Source: Noviherbaspirillum pedocola
Lineage (GTDB): Bacteria; Pseudomonadota; Gammaproteobacteria; Burkholderiales; Burkholderiaceae_D
DNA length: 64,000 nucleotides
Assembly: GCF_016632335.1 (NCBI RefSeq)
Contig: NZ_JAEPBG010000014.1
Location: forward strand, 88,412 to 152,411
Direction of reading: 5' to 3'
Made by a program: the position numbers and the translations under genes. Under the pieces are notes generated by a model, which was not told the origin of the DNA, made no database searches, and worked only from the letters and a program-made list of their open reading frames with translations. Below are positions 47,138-56,632 of the stretch, one piece after another. How positions within the stretch are numbered: position 1 is the stretch's first letter; each line of letters opens with the position of its first letter.

Positions 47138-47629
47138 TCAGGCAACGCTGATCGCGATCTTCCTCGGCTGCGCATGCTGCGCCTTCGGTATGTGCAGCTT
47201 CAACACGCCGTTCTTCAGCTCCGCATCGGTCTGCTCGCCATCGAGCTCTTTCGACAACGCGAACACCCGCCGATAGCGCGACAGCCGCACCTCGGCGAAG
47301 TTCGACTGCATGTCCTGCGGTATGTCGAGCGCAACGCGGCCCTCGATGGTCAAACGATCGTGCTCGAGGTGCAGCGACAGGTTTTCCTTCGGCACGCCGG
47401 GCAAGTCCGCGTACAGCGTGATGCCGCCGGCATCCTCGACCACGTCCACCGGTGGCAGCAGTGCTGCTTGCTCGTCGCTGTCGCCTGCGGCCTGCATGCC
47501 GCGCCCCTGGGTACCGCCGCTAGTCGCTGCCGCGTTGCCGCCTCCTGGGGTAACGGCCTTCCCGCTCTGCGCCGCATCCTGTCCGGCGCTCTGCCGACTT
47601 TCGTCAGCCATATTGCTTTCGTCGCCCAT
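47138..47629 (-). CDS. Small heat shock protein, Hsp20 family
   Basis: A 163-aa protein. A disordered Gly/Ala/Gln-rich N-terminus (about 1-55) is followed by an alpha-crystallin domain (VDVVEDAGGITLYADLPGVP, NLSLHLEHDRLTIEGRV, VFALSKELDGEQ) and a C-terminal LKLHIPKAQ with the usual GVLKLHIPK pattern. It binds unfolding proteins without ATP. It lies 14 bp after the other Hsp20 gene. Confidence 0.88.
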   Translation of the reverse strand: MGDESNMADESRQSAGQDAAQSGKAVTPGGGNAAATSGGTQGRGMQAAGDSDEQAALLPPVDVVEDAGGITLYADLPGVPKENLSLHLEHDRLTIEGRVALDIPQDMQSNFAEVRLSRYRRVFALSKELDGEQTDAELKNGVLKLHIPKAQHAQPRKIAISVA

Positions 47630-47643
47630 GTCGAACTCCTTGC

Positions 47644-48081
47644 CTATTGCACATTAATGCGCCGCGGCTGCGCCGACTGGCGCCTTGCCACGCTGATATG
47701 CAGCACACCGTCGCGGCAGCGCGCGGAGACGCCATCCGGGTCGATGTCATCCGGCATGCTGATCACCTTGCGAAAACGCCCGGTGTAGCGCTCGTTCACA
47801 TGCAGATTCTGCTGCTGCGTGGCATTCGCGATGTCGCTCGGGCGTTCGCCCGACACCGTCAGCACGCCGCGTTCGAGATGCACTTCGACGGCGTTCGGAT
47901 CGATGCCGGGCACGAAGGCATAGATCTCGATGGATTGCGGCGTGCTGCCGATGTTCATTGCCGGAAAGCCGCCACGCGTCAAGCCGCGGATGTCCGGCTC
48001 CATGCCGAAGGCCTGCTGCATTTCCCGCTGCAGCCTGTCCATCTGCGAGAACAGGTCGCCGCGAAACATATTCGGGAACAT
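47644..48081 (-). CDS. Small heat shock protein, Hsp20 family
   Basis: A 145-aa protein, MFPNMFRGDLFSQMDRLQRE, with an alpha-crystallin domain (IEIYAFVPGIDPNAVEVHLE, RGVLTVSGERP, GRFRKVISMPDDIDPDG, DGVLHISVAR). A strong GAGGAGG precedes the ATG. It is first of a two-gene operon with a second, dissimilar Hsp20, suggesting hetero-oligomers. No heat-shock promoter could be named with certainty. Confidence 0.9.
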   Translation of the reverse strand: MFPNMFRGDLFSQMDRLQREMQQAFGMEPDIRGLTRGGFPAMNIGSTPQSIEIYAFVPGIDPNAVEVHLERGVLTVSGERPSDIANATQQQNLHVNERYTGRFRKVISMPDDIDPDGVSARCRDGVLHISVARRQSAQPRRINVQ

Positions 48082-48388
48082 GTCGTCCTCCTCGTCTCAT
48101 CGGTGGGGAAGTTAGATGCCGGCGGCGGGCGAGGATTCTGCGCGATGCGGCCGCATCCGCGCGATTTCTGACGCTGATCATGAACTGCGCGCAGGCGTCG
48201 CCGCGCCGTCCTGACGCTGGCATGCGCTGCGGCAAGGCCGCACCGGCTTTGCAAGCGGCGATCCGAATGCGATGGATGCCGGGCCACCTTTTCCGAATCG
48301 ATCATTGGCTGGCCTCAGGAAAAGCCCGTTCGTCCCGATCGAGTTCACCCGCGCATCGCGACTCAGCAGTGCTGGCCGTCGATTCATT

Positions 48389-48453
48389 CGTAGGGTGGGC
48401 GCAGCCCACGCGGTTATTCGATCGGTAACCGCGTGGGCTGCGCCCACCCTACG
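48389..48453. repeat. Perfect 28-bp inverted repeat (dispersed repeat family)
   Basis: Two exact 28-nt arms (48389-48416 and 48426-48453), each with CGTAGGGTGGGC at its outer end, separated by a 9-nt loop. The element sits in a gene-free 640-bp stretch between the Hsp20 genes and the metal efflux operon and would form a very stable hairpin on either strand. The rest of 48082-48640 holds no gene. Confidence 0.85.
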
Positions 48454-48599
48454 CGCCGTCGCGCGCCGTAGGCAGCCAAGCCACGAAGCGCGTACCTTCA
48501 CATTGATACCTCCTGGTGTTCTCAATCCTGGCCACGCGCCTATGCACCAACAAGTCCGGCTGCATCGTCACAAGATTCTTCTCCCGCTCCGCGCATTTT

Positions 48600-48615
48600 T
48601 AAGCTCGCTCTAAGC
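48600..48615 (+). promoter_or_regulatory. Candidate response-regulator direct repeat upstream of the efflux operon
   Basis: TAAGC occurs twice (48600-48604 and 48611-48615), 11 bp apart, in TTTTTAAGCTCGCTCTAAGC. An 11-bp direct spacing is typical of OmpR/PhoB-family sites, and a regulator of that family is encoded at 54509. The repeat is short, so this may be chance. Confidence 0.3.
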
Positions 48616-48721
48616 TTCGGCCCGTAGCATCCGCAGCGTCATGAAGGGCCGCCGGCTCTTCGCCGCGGTCCCGGATGTTGCCGGGGCGCGCGCTTCTCAC
48701 GCGATGGAGCTTTGCAAAACC

Positions 48722-49981
48722 ATGTCAAACTGCCCCGACCCTTTCTCATTCCGACGCCGATGGCTGTTGCCGCTTGTCGCCGCAATGTGCTGGCTGACGA
48801 CATCAGCGTACGCCCAGGCCACCTACACGCTGCCGCAACTCATCGAGCTGGCGCAGGAGCAGCACCCGCGCATTCGCGCCGCCCGTGAAGGGGTCAACGC
48901 CGCCGGCGCCGCGGTGGAAACGGCGCGCGCGCTGCCCAATCCTGAATTCGAGGTCCTGCGCGGCTCACAGCGCGCCCGCCTTCCCGGCGCGCCGGAAGGC
49001 CCTGTCTCCACCGTGGCATTGACCCAGCGCCTGGACCTGCCGCCGCAACGCGCCGCGCGCATCGGCGCCGCAAGTGCCGGCCTCGACGCCGAACAGGCGC
49101 AGCTGCGGCTGTCGCGCCAGGAACTGATTCGCGCGGTCAAGCTGCACTATCACGAACTGCTGCGGCGCGAAGCGGAAAGCGATGCCGCGCAACAGGATCT
49201 CGATCTGCTCAATGACATCCGCGACCGGGTGAAGCTGAAGGTGTCCACCGGCGAATCGCCGCGCTACGACGCGATCAAGGCCGAAGCCGAGGCGCTGAAT
49301 GCGCAGAAAGCAGCGCAGAGCGCGCAGCTGCGGGTGGAGCTGGCGCGCGCGGCGCTGAAGAACAGCGTCGGCAACGTGCTGCCGGACGACTTCACGCTGG
49401 CCGCCGAAGACATGCTCGAGCATGAGCTGCCGCAGTTGCCCACGCTGCGTGAACTGGAAGAGCAGGTGCTGCAGCGCAATGCCGGCATGACCCGCGCCCG
49501 CGCGCTCACCACGCGCGGCCGTGAGCAACTGGCGCTGGAGCGCGCGCTGCGCCTGCCCAGCGTGAGCGTGAAGGCCGCCGTCGACCAGCAGCCGGACATA
49601 CGCAGCAGCCGCATCGGCGTCAATCTCACCATCCCGCTGTGGGACCAGCGCCGCGGTCCGATCGGCGAAGCCTCGGCCCAGCTCGCGCGCCTGCGGCATG
49701 AAGAAGACCAGGCGCGCTTCGATCTGCGCCAGCAGCTGCGCGAGGCTTACCAGCGCTACCAGATCAGCCGCAACAGCGTGGCTGCACTCGAGACCGGCAT
49801 CGTTGCCCAGTCCCAGGCCGCGCTGCGCGTGGCCGAGGCGGCTTACCGCTTCGGCGAGCGCGGCATTCTCGATTACCTCGATGCGCAGCGCGCCTGGCGC
49901 AATGCGCGCAATGAATTGATCGCGGCGCGCTTCGAGATGCGCACCGCGCTGGCCGACATCGAAACCTTGAACGGGAACTGA
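48722..49981 (+). CDS. Outer-membrane factor of metal RND efflux (CzcC/CusC type)
   Basis: A TolC-family protein of about 419 aa with a signal peptide (RRRWLLPLVAAMCWLTTSAYAQ). Two repeats of long helices carry the family's conserved segments: YTLPQLIELAQEQHPRIRAA, ALTQRLDLPPQRAARIGAAS, and in the second half IPLWDQRRGPIGEASAQLAR and YRFGERGILDYLDAQR. It forms the trimeric channel in the outer membrane for the pump encoded next. The ATG at 48722 is chosen; 48704 is possible. It is 4 bp from the adaptor gene. Confidence 0.87.
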   Translation: MSNCPDPFSFRRRWLLPLVAAMCWLTTSAYAQATYTLPQLIELAQEQHPRIRAAREGVNAAGAAVETARALPNPEFEVLRGSQRARLPGAPEGPVSTVALTQRLDLPPQRAARIGAASAGLDAEQAQLRLSRQELIRAVKLHYHELLRREAESDAAQQDLDLLNDIRDRVKLKVSTGESPRYDAIKAEAEALNAQKAAQSAQLRVELARAALKNSVGNVLPDDFTLAAEDMLEHELPQLPTLRELEEQVLQRNAGMTRARALTTRGREQLALERALRLPSVSVKAAVDQQPDIRSSRIGVNLTIPLWDQRRGPIGEASAQLARLRHEEDQARFDLRQQLREAYQRYQISRNSVAALETGIVAQSQAALRVAEAAYRFGERGILDYLDAQRAWRNARNELIAARFEMRTALADIETLNGN

Positions 49982-49985
49982 CACC

Positions 49986-51182
49986 ATGAACCAACGCTTA
50001 CCCGAGCGCATGCAGCCGCGCGCGCTCGCTGCCGCCGTGCTGCTGCCATTGGCGCTGCTTTGCGCCTGCGATTCCGGATCGCCACCGGTCAAGGAGGCCA
50101 AGGCGGTCAACGCTGCCGGAAACACGGCGCGCAAGGATCCGAACGTCGTCGCCGCCAGCGAAGAGATGCTGCGCCAGCTGGTCATCAAGCCGGTTGCCAT
50201 GATGGACGTGCGCCAGACCGAGCGCATCGCCGGCCGCATCGACTTCGACCAGCGCCGCGTGGCCCGCATCGGTGCCAACGTCACCGGCCGCGTCACCAGC
50301 CTGCATGCAGTGCCGGGGCAGGCGGTCGCGGCCGGTGATCTGCTGGCGCAGCTGCACAGCACCGAGCTCGGCACCGCGCAACTGGCCTACGTGGCTGCCC
50401 GTTCCCGCGCCGAGCTCAATGCGCGCAATGTCGAGCGCGCCCGGCAATTGCTGGCCGCCGACGTGATCGGCTCGGCCGAGCTGCAGAAGCGCGAAAGCGA
50501 ACTATCGATTGCCATGGCCGAGCGCCGCGCCGCGGCCGACCAGTTGCGGGTGCAGGGCATGAGCGCCGCCGCGGTGTCGGCGCTGGACCGCAGCGGCGCC
50601 ATCAATTCCGCTTCGCAGGTGATTGCCACCGCGCCCGGCGTGATCGTCGAGCACCGGGTATCGCAGGGCCAGGTGGTGCAGCCGGCCGACACGCTGTTCA
50701 CGATCGCCGACCTGTCGCGGGTCTGGGCCGTGGCCGAAGTGCCGGAACAGCAGATCGACGGCATACAGGCCGGGCAGCGCGTGGAAATCGAAGTGCCGGC
50801 GCTGGGCAACCGCAAGATCGAAGGCCGGCTGATTCATGTCAGCGATGTGGTGGATGCCGAGCGCCGCACCGTGACCGTGCGCACCGAGCTCGACAATGCC
50901 GACCGCCGCCTGAAGCCTGCAATGCTGGCCACGATGCTCATCGAAGGCTTGCCGCAGCAGAAGCTCGCGGTGCCGTCCGCAGCCGTGGTGCGCGAGAACG
51001 ATGAAGACATGGTGCTCAAGGAACAGTCGCCCGGCAGCTTCCGCTTGACGAAGGTAAAGCTTGGTCCCGAGCAGGGCGGCATGCGCACTGTCGAAAGCGG
51101 TTTGGCCAGCGGCGAACGCATCGTCGCCGAGGGCGCATTCCATCTGAACAATGAACGCAAGCGCCTGCTGCTGAGCGAGTGA
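49986..51182 (+). CDS. RND efflux periplasmic adaptor lipoprotein (CzcB/CusB type)
   Basis: A 398-aa protein. The lipobox LALLCACDSG anchors it. The barrel-sandwich/lipoyl hairpin (RIDFDQRRVARIGANVTGRV, LHAVPGQAVAAGDLLAQLHS) is followed by an alpha-hairpin and a second lipoyl half (ATAPGVIVEHRVSQGQVVQP). The beta-barrel (VAEVPEQQIDGIQAGQRVEI) and membrane-proximal domain end the protein. It links the inner-membrane pump to the outer channel. Its stop lies 6 bp before the pump gene. Confidence 0.88.
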   Translation: MNQRLPERMQPRALAAAVLLPLALLCACDSGSPPVKEAKAVNAAGNTARKDPNVVAASEEMLRQLVIKPVAMMDVRQTERIAGRIDFDQRRVARIGANVTGRVTSLHAVPGQAVAAGDLLAQLHSTELGTAQLAYVAARSRAELNARNVERARQLLAADVIGSAELQKRESELSIAMAERRAAADQLRVQGMSAAAVSALDRSGAINSASQVIATAPGVIVEHRVSQGQVVQPADTLFTIADLSRVWAVAEVPEQQIDGIQAGQRVEIEVPALGNRKIEGRLIHVSDVVDAERRTVTVRTELDNADRRLKPAMLATMLIEGLPQQKLAVPSAAVVRENDEDMVLKEQSPGSFRLTKVKLGPEQGGMRTVESGLASGERIVAEGAFHLNNERKRLLLSE

Positions 51183-51188
51183 CGAGCC

Positions 51189-54100
51189 ATGATTGAATCC
51201 CTGATACGCAGCGCGCTGCGGCAGCGCTTGGTCGTTCTCGTGCTGGCCGTGATGCTGCTGGCCTTTGGTCTGCGCGCGGCGCAGCAACTGTCCGTGGACG
51301 CCTTTCCGGACGTGACCAATGTGCAGGTGCAGATCGCCACCGAAGCGACGGGCCGCTCGCCCGAGGAGATCGAACGCCTGGTGACGGCGCCGATCGAGAT
51401 CGCCATGACCGGCCTGCCGGCGATGACCGAGATCCGTTCCCTCAACAAGCCCGGCCTGTCGCTGATCACGCTGGTGTTCCTTGACGCCACCGATGTCTAT
51501 TTCGCGCGGCAGATGGTGATGGAGCGCCTGATCGAAATCGGTCAGCGGCTGCCGCAGGGCATCTCGCCGGTGCTCGGCCCGGTGTCGACCGGCCTGGGCG
51601 AGGTCTATCAGTACACGATAGAGCGCGACGACGATGGCGACCGCGCGCTGACGATGGAAGAACTCACCGCGCGCCGCAATGTGCAGGACTGGGTGCTGCG
51701 CCCGCTGCTGCGCTCGATACCGGGCGTGGCCGAGATCAATTCGCAGGGCGGCTATGTGAAGCAGTACCAGGCGCTGGTCAACCCGGACCGCTTGCGCCAT
51801 TACGATCTGTCGCTGAACCAGGTCTATCGCGCGCTGGCGCTGAACAATGCCAACTCCAGCGGCGGCGTGCTGCCGCAATTCGCCGAGCAATACCTGATCC
51901 GCGGTCTTGGCCTGATAGGCAGCATCGAGGACATCCGCAACATCGTGCTCAAGGAAAGCGGCGGCGTGCCGGTATTGATGCGCGACGTGGCCGAAGTGAC
52001 GATAGGTCACGAGGTGCGCGCCGGCGCGCTGGTGAAGAATGGCGTGACCGAGTCGGTCGGCGGCGTGGTGATGATGCTGCGCGGCGGTAATGCGAAGGAA
52101 GTGGTGTCGCGCATCCAGGCCCGGGTCGAGGAAATCAATGCCAAAGGCATGCTGCCCGAGGGCCTCAAGGTAAAGGCGTATTACGACCGCTCGGAGCTGG
52201 TCGATTCGGCGCTCAGCACCGTGACCAAGGTGCTGATCGAAGGCGTGGTGCTGGTCGTCGTGGTGCTGTTCCTGTTCCTTGGCGACGTGCGTTCGTCCCT
52301 TGCAGTGGTGGGCACGCTGGTGCTCACGCCCTTGCTGACCTTCATGGTGATGAACGAGGTGGGGCTATCCGCCAACCTGATGTCGCTAGGCGGGCTGGCG
52401 ATCGCGATCGGCCTGATGGTCGACGGCCCCGCGGTGGTGGTCGAGAACGCGCATGTGCACCTGGGACGGCCGCTCCTGGGACGCAGCCGGCTGCGCATCC
52501 TCGTGCCGGCGGTAATGGAAGTGGCCACGCCGGTGATCTTCGGCATCGGCATCATCATCCTGGTGTTCCTGCCGCTGATGACGCTCTCCGGCATGGAAGG
52601 CAAGATGTTCGCGCCGCTGGCTTACACCATCGCGATTGCGCTCGGCATCTCGCTGCTGTTGACGCTGACCCTGACGCCGGTGCTGTCTTATTGGCTGCTG
52701 AAGGTCAAGCCGGGTGAAGACGAGCATGACACTCGGCTCATCGCGGCGATGAAGAAGCCATATCTGCGCCTGTTGGGAGCGGCCCTGGCCGCGCCGAAGA
52801 AGACCGTGGCTGGCGCGGTCGTGGCTTTCGCCGCGGCGCTGGCGCTGGTGCCCATGCTCGGCACCGCCTTCATCCCCGAGATGAAGGAAGGCTCGATCGT
52901 GCCCGGCATCAACCGCGTGCCCAACATCTCGCTGGAAGAATCGATACGCATGGAGCAGCAGGCGATGGCGCTGGTGATGACGGTGCCTGGCGTGAAGTCG
53001 GCAGTGTCGGGCGTCGGTCGCGGCGAATCGCCGGCCGATCCGCAGGGCCAGAACGAATCGACGCCCATCGTCAGCCTGAAGCCGCGCGACCAATGGCCCG
53101 AAGGCTGGAACCAGGACGACATCGCCGAAGCGATACGCAAGAAGCTCGCGGCCCTGCCAGGCGTGCAGATCGTGATGGCCCAGCCGATCTCGGATCGCGT
53201 CGATGAAATGGTGACCGGCGTGCGCTCGGATGTCGCGGTCAAGGTGTTTGGCGACGATCTCGATGTCCTGAAGAAGACGGCCGAGGACATTGCGCGCGTG
53301 GCTCAGGGTGTGCCCGGCGCTTATGACCTGCGCGTCGAGCAGGTCGCGGGGCAGCAATACCTGTCGGTGGATATCCGGCGTCAGGCCATCGCGCGCCTGG
53401 GTCTGAACGTGGCCGATGTGCACGACCTGATCGAAACCGCGATCGGCGGCAAGGTCGCCACCGAAGTGTATGAAGGCACGCGCCGCTACAACGCCATCGT
53501 GCGCCTGCCCCAAAGCTTCCGCGGCAATATCGAAGCGATCCGTGCGCTGCTGGTGCCGGTGCCGAATGGCGCGACGGTGCCGTTGCAGAGCCTGGCCGAC
53601 ATCCGTGTGCATGACGGTCCGGCGCAGATCTCGCGCGAATCGGCGCGGCGGCGCATCGTGGTCGGCATCAATGTGAAGGACCGCGATCTCGGCGGCTTCG
53701 TCGCCGAGTTGCAGCGCGCGGTGGAGGCGAAGGTGCGGCTGCCGGAAGGCTATGTGCTGGAATGGGGCGGGCAATTCCAGAACATGGAGCGCGCGCTCGG
53801 CCATCTCGGCGTGATCGTGCCGGTGACGGTGGGCGCGATCTTCTTCCTGCTGTTCCTGCTGTTCGGCTCGCTGAAGCTGGCCACGCTGATCATCATGGTG
53901 CTGCCGTTCGCTTCCATCGGCGGCATCGTCGGCCTGTTCGTCGCCGGTGAATATCTGTCGGTGCCGGCCTCGGTGGGCTTCATCGCGCTGTGGGGTATCG
54001 CGGTGTTGAACGGCGTGGTGCTGGTGTCGTATATCCGCAGCCTGCGCCGCGACGGCGTCGAATTGCGCGACGCGGTGCAGATCGGCGCGACCTCACGCTT

Positions 54101-54299
54101 CCGCCCGGTGATGATGACGGCCACGGTGGCAATGCTTGGCCTGATTCCGTTCCTGTTCTCGACCGGGCCGGGCTCCGAAGTGCAGCGGCCGCTGGCGATC
54201 GTGGTCATCGGCGGTTTGGTGACCTCGACGCTGCTGACGCTGGTGGTGCTGCCGGCGCTGTATCGGTGGTTCGATGATCTGGGGACGCAGGAGGTTTGA
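51189..54299 (+). CDS. Heavy-metal efflux RND pump (CzcA/CusA family)
   Basis: A 1036-aa inner-membrane pump with 12 transmembrane segments and two large periplasmic loops. It begins MIESLIRSALRQRLVVLVLA and has SVDAFPDVTNVQVQIATEAT, GRSPEEIERLVTAPIE and RVDEMVTGVRSDVAVKVFGD. The TM4 proton-relay region reads AIAIGLMVDGPAVVVENAHV: Asp and Glu are present but the first Asp of the CzcA DFG type is Ala. The porter segment is closer to CzcA/NccA than to CusA. The metal cannot be fixed; Zn/Co/Cd/Ni-type or Cu/Ag export are both possible. Confidence 0.9.
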   Translation: MIESLIRSALRQRLVVLVLAVMLLAFGLRAAQQLSVDAFPDVTNVQVQIATEATGRSPEEIERLVTAPIEIAMTGLPAMTEIRSLNKPGLSLITLVFLDATDVYFARQMVMERLIEIGQRLPQGISPVLGPVSTGLGEVYQYTIERDDDGDRALTMEELTARRNVQDWVLRPLLRSIPGVAEINSQGGYVKQYQALVNPDRLRHYDLSLNQVYRALALNNANSSGGVLPQFAEQYLIRGLGLIGSIEDIRNIVLKESGGVPVLMRDVAEVTIGHEVRAGALVKNGVTESVGGVVMMLRGGNAKEVVSRIQARVEEINAKGMLPEGLKVKAYYDRSELVDSALSTVTKVLIEGVVLVVVVLFLFLGDVRSSLAVVGTLVLTPLLTFMVMNEVGLSANLMSLGGLAIAIGLMVDGPAVVVENAHVHLGRPLLGRSRLRILVPAVMEVATPVIFGIGIIILVFLPLMTLSGMEGKMFAPLAYTIAIALGISLLLTLTLTPVLSYWLLKVKPGEDEHDTRLIAAMKKPYLRLLGAALAAPKKTVAGAVVAFAAALALVPMLGTAFIPEMKEGSIVPGINRVPNISLEESIRMEQQAMALVMTVPGVKSAVSGVGRGESPADPQGQNESTPIVSLKPRDQWPEGWNQDDIAEAIRKKLAALPGVQIVMAQPISDRVDEMVTGVRSDVAVKVFGDDLDVLKKTAEDIARVAQGVPGAYDLRVEQVAGQQYLSVDIRRQAIARLGLNVADVHDLIETAIGGKVATEVYEGTRRYNAIVRLPQSFRGNIEAIRALLVPVPNGATVPLQSLADIRVHDGPAQISRESARRRIVVGINVKDRDLGGFVAELQRAVEAKVRLPEGYVLEWGGQFQNMERALGHLGVIVPVTVGAIFFLLFLLFGSLKLATLIIMVLPFASIGGIVGLFVAGEYLSVPASVGFIALWGIAVLNGVVLVSYIRSLRRDGVELRDAVQIGATSRFRPVMMTATVAMLGLIPFLFSTGPGSEVQRPLAIVVIGGLVTSTLLTLVVLPALYRWFDDLGTQEV

Positions 54300-54333
54300 G
54301 GGGAAGCATCATGGCTTGCGTGGGTCGGGCTGC

Positions 54334-54476
54334 GTAGGTTGGGCTGACAAGCCCAACATGAAGCCTGATCCCGTGCGAGCTTCCGTTGGGCTTGAGGTAG
54401 GTTGGGCTGGCAAGCCCAACATGAAGCCTGATTCCGTGCGGGCTTCCGTTGGGCTTCCTTCGTCAGCCCAACCTAC
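54334..54476. repeat. Dispersed palindromic repeat, copy 4
   Basis: A near-copy of the element at 42501-42646, again with two partial units and ends GTAGGTTGGGCTGACAAGCC and AGCCCAACCTAC. It lies between the RND pump gene and the response-regulator gene. Confidence 0.8.
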
Positions 54477-54508
54477 AATGTTCGCTTCACACACACACGA
54501 TGCTCACG

Positions 54509-55168
54509 ATGAAAATTCTCCTGGTGGAAGACGACGTCATGATCGGCGAGAACATCAAGATCGCTCTGGAAGGCGAGGGCTTGGACGTTGACTGGGCCGA
54601 GAACGGCATCGATGCCGAAGCGGCGCTGGCGGCAATGCAATACGACGCGCTGCTGCTGGACCTCGGCCTGCCGGGCCGCGACGGCGTCGATATCCTGCGC
54701 GCGCTGCGCGGCCGCAACGATGGCATGCCGGTGCTGGTGCTGACTGCGCGCGATACCGTGGCCGAGCGCGTGCATGGGCTGCGCAGCGGCGCGGATGATT
54801 ACCTCGTCAAGCCCTTCGACCTGGAAGAGCTGATCGCGCGCCTCGAAGCGCTGCTGCGGCGCGCGCATGGCGGCTTCGAGAAGCTGTACCGCAACGGCGA
54901 GATCACGGTGAACCTCGAGACGCGGCAGGTGATGCTCGCCGGCCGGCAAATGATGCTGTCGGCGCGCGAATGGGAGATCCTTGCGGCGCTGGTGTCGCGC
55001 CCCGGCGCGATCCTGTCGCGCGAGCAGCTCGAGCGGCGGCTGTACGGCTGGCCCGGCGAGGTCGAGAGCAATGCGATCGAAGTCTATGTGCACGGCCTGC
55101 GCAAGAAGCTCGGGCAGGGCTGCATCATCACGGTGCGCGGCCTCGGCTACATGGTGGAGAAGCATTGA
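54509..55168 (+). CDS. OmpR-family response regulator for metal efflux
   Basis: A 219-aa regulator. The receiver (MKILLVEDDVMIGENIKIAL) has its acidic pocket in VEDD, the phospho-acceptor Asp in LLLDLGLPGRDG and Lys in YLVKPFDLEE. The C-terminal winged helix ends VYVHGLRKKLGQGCIITVRGLGYMVEKH. It is encoded after the RND genes and immediately before its kinase, like CzcRS/CopRS/QseBC. An ATG at 54500 is an alternative start; neither has a clear ribosome-binding site. Confidence 0.9.
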   Translation: MKILLVEDDVMIGENIKIALEGEGLDVDWAENGIDAEAALAAMQYDALLLDLGLPGRDGVDILRALRGRNDGMPVLVLTARDTVAERVHGLRSGADDYLVKPFDLEELIARLEALLRRAHGGFEKLYRNGEITVNLETRQVMLAGRQMMLSAREWEILAALVSRPGAILSREQLERRLYGWPGEVESNAIEVYVHGLRKKLGQGCIITVRGLGYMVEKH

Positions 55169-56532
55169 TGCGTTCACTGCGCTTGCGCCTGCTGCTGCTG
55201 CTCGGCGCGGAAATCATCGCGGCGGCGCTGCTGCAGTTCGGCGCGTCGCATGAAGCCGCGATGAATGAAGCCAACAAGCTTTTCGATTACCACCTGCAGC
55301 AGATGGCCATGGCGCTGGAGGACAGCGATTTTCCGCAGCAGGAAGCGCCGCCGCATGCGCATCGCCGCGAGGATGCGTTCGACGTGGCGATCCGGATCTG
55401 GTCCGACAGCGGCGCCATGCTCTACCAGGCCGGCGACGCGCCGCCCCTGCCGCGCCATGCCGCGCCCGGATTCTCGATGGAGCTGCTGCCCGACAGCGAA
55501 TGGCGCATCTATACCCGGCATGCAGGCGCGCGCACGATACAGGTTGCGCAGCGGATGGAAGCGCGGCAGGAGCGCGCCAGCGGGCTGGCGCTGAAGACCT
55601 TGTCGCCAACGGTGATCGTGGCGGTGCTGTCGTTGCTGGCGACGATGGGCGTGATCAGCGCGGCGCTCGCGCCGCTGAACCGCATCGGCAGGGATCTTGC
55701 CGCGCGTAACGCGGGCTCGCTGGCGCCGGTGTCGGAAGAGGGCGTGCCGGCGGAAGTATCGCGCCTGACCGCGGAACTGAATTCGCTGCTGGCGCGGCTG
55801 GACCATGCGCTTCAATCGCAGCAGCATTTCATCGCCGATGCCGCGCACGAGCTGCGTTCCCCGCTCACTGCGCTCAAGTTGCAGGTGCAGACGCTGATGC
55901 GGGCCAAGGATGACGAGGCGAGGATGCAGGGCGCGCAGCGGCTGCTGGGCGGGATTGATCGCGCATCGCGGCTGGTCGAGCAATTGCTGCTGCTGGCGCG
56001 CCAGGACCCGCTGTTGCCGACGCAGCCGGGCGAGCCGGTCGACCTGCTGCGCTGCATCGAGCTCGCCGCCGGCGACGTGGCGCCATTTGCCGCAGCCAAG
56101 GACATCGATGTGCGCTACGACTGCGCGCGCGGCATCGCGGTGGCTGGCGATGCGGAAGCCTGGCGCGTAATGATCCGCAATCTGCTGGACAACGCGGTGC
56201 GCTATACGCCGGCGCATGGCGTGGTGATGGTGACGCTGTCGGAGAGGGATGGCACGGGCACGCTGGCGATTGAGGATTCGGGGCCGGGTATCAGCGAAGT
56301 GAATCGGGCGCGGGTGTTCGACAGGTTCTATCGGGTGCCGGGGACTGCGCCTGGGGGCAGCGGCCTGGGCTTGGCGATCGTGAAAGCCATCGCGGCGCGG
56401 CATGGCGTTGAGGTTGCGCTGGGAGAGTCGGCGACCGGGGGGCTGGCGGTGCGGTTGGAATTTGGAATGCTGGCGCAGGCGCGGACGCAGGTGGAGATGC
56501 AGCCGCAGCTGAAGCCGGTGCGCAAGGTTTGA
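55168..56532 (+). CDS. Sensor histidine kinase for metal efflux
   Basis: A 454-aa kinase. An N-terminal membrane helix (LRLRLLLLLGAEIIAAALLQ), a periplasmic domain of about 120 residues with several His (PHAHRREDAFD, LPRHAAPGF) and a second membrane helix are followed by HAMP, HisKA (FIADAAHELRSPLTALKLQV) and HATPase (NLLDNAVRY, DSGPGISEV, GSGLGLAIVKAI). The start overlaps the response-regulator stop (TGATG). It probably senses periplasmic metal; the His-rich sensor loop supports this. Confidence 0.9.
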   Translation: MRSLRLRLLLLLGAEIIAAALLQFGASHEAAMNEANKLFDYHLQQMAMALEDSDFPQQEAPPHAHRREDAFDVAIRIWSDSGAMLYQAGDAPPLPRHAAPGFSMELLPDSEWRIYTRHAGARTIQVAQRMEARQERASGLALKTLSPTVIVAVLSLLATMGVISAALAPLNRIGRDLAARNAGSLAPVSEEGVPAEVSRLTAELNSLLARLDHALQSQQHFIADAAHELRSPLTALKLQVQTLMRAKDDEARMQGAQRLLGGIDRASRLVEQLLLLARQDPLLPTQPGEPVDLLRCIELAAGDVAPFAAAKDIDVRYDCARGIAVAGDAEAWRVMIRNLLDNAVRYTPAHGVVMVTLSERDGTGTLAIEDSGPGISEVNRARVFDRFYRVPGTAPGGSGLGLAIVKAIAARHGVEVALGESATGGLAVRLEFGMLAQARTQVEMQPQLKPVRKV

Positions 56533-56584
56533 CGTATCAAACCGGTGAGCTTCTCCAAAACGTTCTTTAAAACAACTTTCTTTC

Positions 56585-56613
56585 TTGACAATTCGATAAA
56601 CGAACGTTATCAT
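56585..56613 (+). promoter_or_regulatory. Strong promoter of the accessory nucleotide-metabolism cluster
   Basis: TTGACA (56585-56590), a 17-bp spacer and TATCAT (56608-56613). A short dyad, GATAA-N7-TTATC (56595-56611), overlaps the spacer and -10 and could bind a repressor. Transcription would start near 56620, giving a leader of about 130 nt. Confidence 0.75.
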
Positions 56614-56632
56614 CTTCCCTACATTAAGACTT

